From contig JADNRZ010000001.1 of assembly GCA_015501605.1 (NCBI GenBank), positions 3,224,001-3,288,000 of the forward strand: 64,000 nt of DNA. The letters run 5' to 3'. Source of the stretch: Panaeolus papilionaceus (lineage: Eukaryota > Basidiomycota > Agaricomycetes > Agaricales). Under the pieces are notes generated by a model. That model did not search any database. It saw only the letters and a program-made list of their open reading frames with translations, and was not told the DNA's origin. Positions within the stretch are counted from its first letter, which is position 1; each line of letters starts with the position of its first letter. Of this stretch, positions 59,901 to 64,000 are shown in pieces. The translations under genes and the position numbers were made by a program.

Positions 59901-62900
59901 TCTCTTTAGCCCTAACCAAAGCCTGGATCTTGACAACCTTTGCCAAATTCGCTCTATAATGCTCCATCTTCTTCCTGAACACCCTCCTCTGCAGTGCCCC
60001 CCTCAACAGCGCCTGCAAAAACGTCGCAACATCACCACTCCTCCTCAAATGGTCTCTCCACGCAAAGTACTCCCTCCTCAAGAGCGCTCCCCGTGCAGCA
60101 GCCTGCACACCGAGCACATCCGGCAACGTCACCTCTAGCTGCTTCTCCAACTGCCTATGCTGCTTCCTAATAATCGCGGCCCTCGCAAACGCTTGCAGCC
60201 CACCCACAGACTTGATCACAGTCGCCTTTGACAGCGCCTTGTTAATTTCCTCATGCTTCCTCCTCACCATCTTCGCCCTCGCCATCGTCTGGAACTGCAC
60301 AATCGCAGGAATCGCCTGACGCAGGTTCCTGATGAGCCTCAAAAGCCTCTTTCGTGCCAAATAGGACCTAGCAGCAGCCTGGAAGCGAATAATGACCACA
60401 GTCTCGTTCCCCAATTTGACCATCTGGGATCGCAACCGCCGTCTAACGAGCACACCTCTCGCCTGAGCTTGCAATTTAACGAAGATAGCCTCTCTGCGTT
60501 TGATAGCCATTTGGAAATCGTCCCATCGCCGGCGGATCAAGAAGGCTCGAGCCTGAGCTTGGAAATTGACAACTGAGAAAGCGATTTGGGGCGTATGGAA
60601 TGTCTTGACGAGTTCTTTTTGACTCTTGCGTTGGAGGTGGCCTCTCACCCTTGCCTGGAAGAGTTGCGCAGAAGGGACGATCTTGCGAAGGGCAGCTTTG
60701 AGACGGAGGAACTTTCGCCTTTCGAGTACACCCCGAGCTTGAGCTTGGAGTTTGATGATCGAAGCCTGTTGGCGGCGGAGTTGAGCAATACGAAGACGCC
60801 ATGATTTGCGGAGAAGGACACCGCGAACCATGGCTTGGAGTGCGATGACCCAGGGGAGGAGTGGTTCAAGCGACTTTGAGCGATCTGCTAGTTGACGGCG
60901 GAGAAGGAGACCTCGAGCTTGAGCTTGGACTTTGACGACGTGCCTGTCTGCGAGTCGGAGGCGGCTGAGGAGAGCCTTGAAGCGTTTTCGGTAGAGAACG
61001 CCTCGGATGAAGGCTTGCAGTGCAACAATGGACTCCATGTTTTCCATAAGGAGTCGATGTTGTCCTGCAGAAAACATGAATTATGATTTTCAAAAGAAAT
61101 GGTTGTGTACTTACTGTCCTCTTCGCTCTCGACCTCAACTTCAGGTTCATTGATCTCCTTTGCAAGTTCCCGACCAACATTCCCGAAGTTGGGCATAGAG
61201 ACGCCAGCGTCGTTCAACCCTTGCTGAGTTCGCATAAGCTGGTCATCCGAGAACTCCAGCTGACCGAGCAAGTTGCCAATTCTCTGAGCCATGCCACGAC
61301 GAGCGAGCAAATGACTACACATAAATTGTTAGTAGAAGTCTCATTTGAAGGTAGCATGAGACCTACCTGAGCGCGTGGATGCAGTAAATGACCTTTGGCA
61401 GATTCTTCTTGTCGTACAAATCCGTCAACTCGAAGATGAAGCCCTGTACGAGCATCAGCCCCTATCCATATGAACCCAAACACATCCCATTACACACCTC
61501 TGGCAATCCCACTTCTCTCACGAAGCGGAAGAAATAATTGATATTCTCCGAGTGTCTCCAGTCCTTTCCAGGAAGCTAAAACAACACAAAAAAAGTCTGC
61601 ATCAGCACTTCAAAGCCCCTAATCACGACCTCCACAAGGTCTCAAACACCAAAACCAAAACTCACGTCATAAATCTTCCTAACAACCGCCTCGCCCCAGA
61701 AGCTCCTCACAAGCTTCGCCAACACCACCCCATTCCTCAGGCCCTCCTCGAGCTCAACAACCCCAAACTCCAACTCCTCGCCCAAACACCCCTCAATCCA
61801 CTGCTGCGCCTCACCAACGTGACACAAGTACTCATACGCCTGCAACAAATGTCTCTGCTTATCCGCCCACGAGCCCCCAAAGTATCTCGTGTTCGACACC
61901 GGTACAGGTAAGCGCTCGTTCGGTGCCTTGAGCTGCAACCGTCCTGGAAGACCTGCAACGCCCGCACTGGATTGATTATGCCCCGGTGAAAGCGTCGGAC
62001 TGAGTTGTGCCAAATCAGACGTAAAATCGACGCTTCTGACGGATCGTCTATGTCCTAGAGTGGGTGTCGTAACCGAGATAGTGTGGCTGTCAAATTTGGA
62101 AGGAACGGGGGGTGCGGAGGGCGGAGGCGATTGTGGGAGCGGCTGCAGTCGCGTTTGAGGTAGTTGGGGGGTTGTTTGGAGTTGTTCGGGCGGTTCAGAA
62201 TCGCCACTTGCGATCCTTGGTAAATGATTTCCGAGTCTTCGTCGTCCAGATGCAGCCAGAGTATCAGCATGCCCCGCCATCTTCTTGTTAGACATATAAG
62301 AGCTCCTATACGGGGCAGGGAACATCGTAGAGGAAGCTGGCTTTGTCGCACCCCCACCCAAGCTCGTAGAAACGCTATTACTCCTCTCCTTCGTAGGCGA
62401 CTCACTTCTTGCTCCATACGTCGACGAGGGCTTGAAATTATCTGTAGATCCATTCCGAGAAGCATCCATGATCAAAGAAGCGCGCTTCGCAACCAACGAA
62501 TTCGATCTCCTCGTCGGTGTCTCCGCCGCAGCCGCCTTCTCTCCCCCACCCAGACCCTTGATCTCGTTCACATGCAACGAGAAATTCGACGCTGACACGG
62601 GCTGGCGCGACTTGAACGGTGAATCACCCACAGGAAGCGTCCCAGCCCGTGTTCTCCCCCTCTCCAACTCCCTTGCCCACTCTGGTTGATCACCTTTCTT
62701 GGTATTGTTATTAGCAGCCGATGTAGCTGAATGCGAAAGCGACGAAGTCGATGTCCCCAGGTCAAGTTTTGACGATGTGAGATTCAGACTCGACACGGAG
62801 CTTGAGCCGGATCCACCGAAGTTGAGTCGTGATTCGTAGGTGGGGATATGGATCCTATTGGGTACAGTCGATGTCGGCGAATCCGTCTCCACAGACACCC

Positions 62901-63618
62901 CCGTGGTGTTGGGGGACAGCGCAGACGCAATAATCGGGGCAGGCATTGTCCGGCGCTTCAGATACTTGGGTGTCGTATACGTATCCTGGCTATACCCACC
63001 TGTCTCTGAGGACCCAGGCGTCCCAGGTGTAGGAAGCTCGTCACTCTGCTGCGAACTCGAGTTGCCGCTGCTGTTGGGTGAAAGGGAGCGATAGTCATTG
63101 GTGGTGGTGCTGCTGAGCGGTGAACCGCGATTGTTGAGATGAATATGAGAGTCGTCGATGGATCCAACGAGAGGTGTACGCGCTCCTGCTCCTGCTGTTG
63201 ATCCTGGCCCCACCCCTCCTGGTCCTCCCCCCGCAGGTTTATCATCCAACCTCCCTCTAATCGTATCCAAACTATTAGCAACCCTATGCCCCCACTTCCT
63301 CGGCGTATGATGTGCCAACCCTCCCGAGCTCGCACTCGACCCCGTATTATGGTTGATTAAAATATTGATTCCGCTCGACTGCGAGCTATTCCTCGACAGA
63401 CTCGCACCGCTCCGTACCGAAGACGTGCGTTCCAATAATCGCGTCTGGTAAGCAAACGGTGCTGATGCCCCTCCTCCTCCTGCTGCTGATGATGATGAGG
63501 GTGATGTCGCTGCTGATGTTGTCCCTGTTCCTAACCGTGGTGACGTCGTCGTCGAACCCGAACCCGAAGGCGTTGAAGATGCTGATGTTGACGATGATAA
63601 ATTCGAGCGGTAATCCAT
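56941..63618 (-). CDS. rng2: IQGAP-family protein (Rng2/Iqg1 type)
   Basis: Scaffold of the cytokinetic actomyosin ring, about 1,700 residues in over a dozen exons. The start at 63618 opens a Ser/Gly/Thr-rich disordered N-terminal region of about 520 residues. Then follow the calponin-homology domain (RWIEGCLGEEL-like, LRNGVVLAKLVRSFWG, LPGKDWRHSENINYFFRFVR) and roughly 13 IQ-like motifs between 61030 and 59900 (for example IVALQAFIRGVLYRKRF, VVKVQAQARGLLLRR, IVQFQTMARAKMVRR). A GAP-related domain comes next (TLDHQARHKLELYQQLFYIL, SSRQFVERVVLNLFGYGQ, FREAIVDLDTRPIYI, MPYNMRYLARETLNSL). The RasGAP C-terminal domain ends the protein (LIQLERLGLVTREDS, HNYVEAAMNTMQKGKGK, KVSIPILNGKAQVNFEEFLF). 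As in other IQGAPs, no arginine finger was seen. It should bind actin (CH), calmodulin/myosin light chain (IQ) and Cdc42/Rac-type GTPases. Confidence 0.94.
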
Positions 63619-64000
63619 CGTGATATCTTGGTTTTAATATCTTCTTATGACATGAGGGAAAGGGAGCTTATGTGGTGGACAAGGAATAAGGGATGTGTTG
63701 TGGTGTGCGTGAGTCTGAATCTCGTTTCGTTGACGCTGGTAAAGGGCTGCTGCACAGGGCCCAAGGTGTCCAAGTTTAATTAGCGAACATGATCACGTGA
63801 TATTTTATTTCCCATTTTCTGAGCCTTCTCATCGTCATTGTTCATTTTCAACCTAACCGGTCTATGATGAATGATTGTCGAAGATAACAAAGAGTCAAGA
63901 CAGGGGCAATAAAGTCTTTGTTGATTGAATCGACTTTAAATTTAAATGAACGAGAATCCAAAGAATTATATAAACCATTCTCAACTAACTACCCCTAACA
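63619..64000. promoter_or_regulatory. Upstream region of the IQGAP gene
   Basis: The right-hand 382 nt. It should contain the IQGAP promoter; a GATCACGTGATATT palindromic core (CACGTG-like) is visible near 63790-63803. No other gene begins in the visible part. Confidence 0.45.

Noticed and set aside
59389..60138. 249-residue open frame on the plus strand within the IQGAP region
   Set aside because: It is the complement of the IQ-repeat exon, with Pro/Leu/Arg/His bias typical of an antisense frame.

Overview
The window is nuclear DNA of a basidiomycete, almost certainly an Agaricomycete (mushroom-forming fungus). The evidence is dense genes cut by many short introns of about 50-70 nt with GT...AG ends, together with families typical of that class: a FunK1 fungal-type protein kinase, a DUF6533-type membrane protein, multi-exon P450s, NACHT NLR-like NTPases and a questin-oxidase-like protein. 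Gene models were assembled by hand from open frames and splice signals, so internal exon borders are approximate unless stated.

Layout. 1-4067: sparse, with one unrecognised Ser-rich acidic protein (1847-3251). 4068-10226: a multi-pass membrane protein, a complete cytochrome P450 and a truncated P450 pseudogene in tandem. 10421-17112: rRNA-processing RRP7, an intron-shredded DUF6533-type membrane gene, a gene-poor 3 kb stretch, and the spliceosomal protein BUD31. 17581-28201: a kelch-repeat membrane protein, a large low-complexity protein and the ER-resident Hsp90 (HDEL tail), whose upstream region carries a step-type heat-shock element next to a UPRE-like site. 28202-34331: an unrecognised multi-exon gene that seems broken by a FunK1-derived fragment, then an intact FunK1 kinase. 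34976-44169: a WW/FF-domain splicing or elongation factor (TCERG1 type), an MFS transporter of the allantoate/nicotinate permease type, and a questin-oxidase-like (AflY/DUF4243) protein. 44400-56740: a duplicated accessory block with two paralogous NACHT NTPases. Between them lie decayed copies of two housekeeping genes, the inositol pyrophosphate kinase/phosphatase Asp1/Vip1 and an Air1-type zinc-knuckle protein, plus stray 3' ends of the questin-oxidase gene. 56941-63618: an IQGAP (Rng2/Iqg1 type) with CH, IQ-repeat, RasGAP-related and RasGAP-C regions.

Taken together, conserved core genes (RRP7, BUD31, ER Hsp90, TCERG1-like, IQGAP) are interleaved with fast-changing accessory DNA. The accessory part is the most unusual: a segmental duplication carrying an NLR-like gene, in which one copy has a deleted and frameshifted C terminus, with fragments of unrelated essential genes lodged between the copies.
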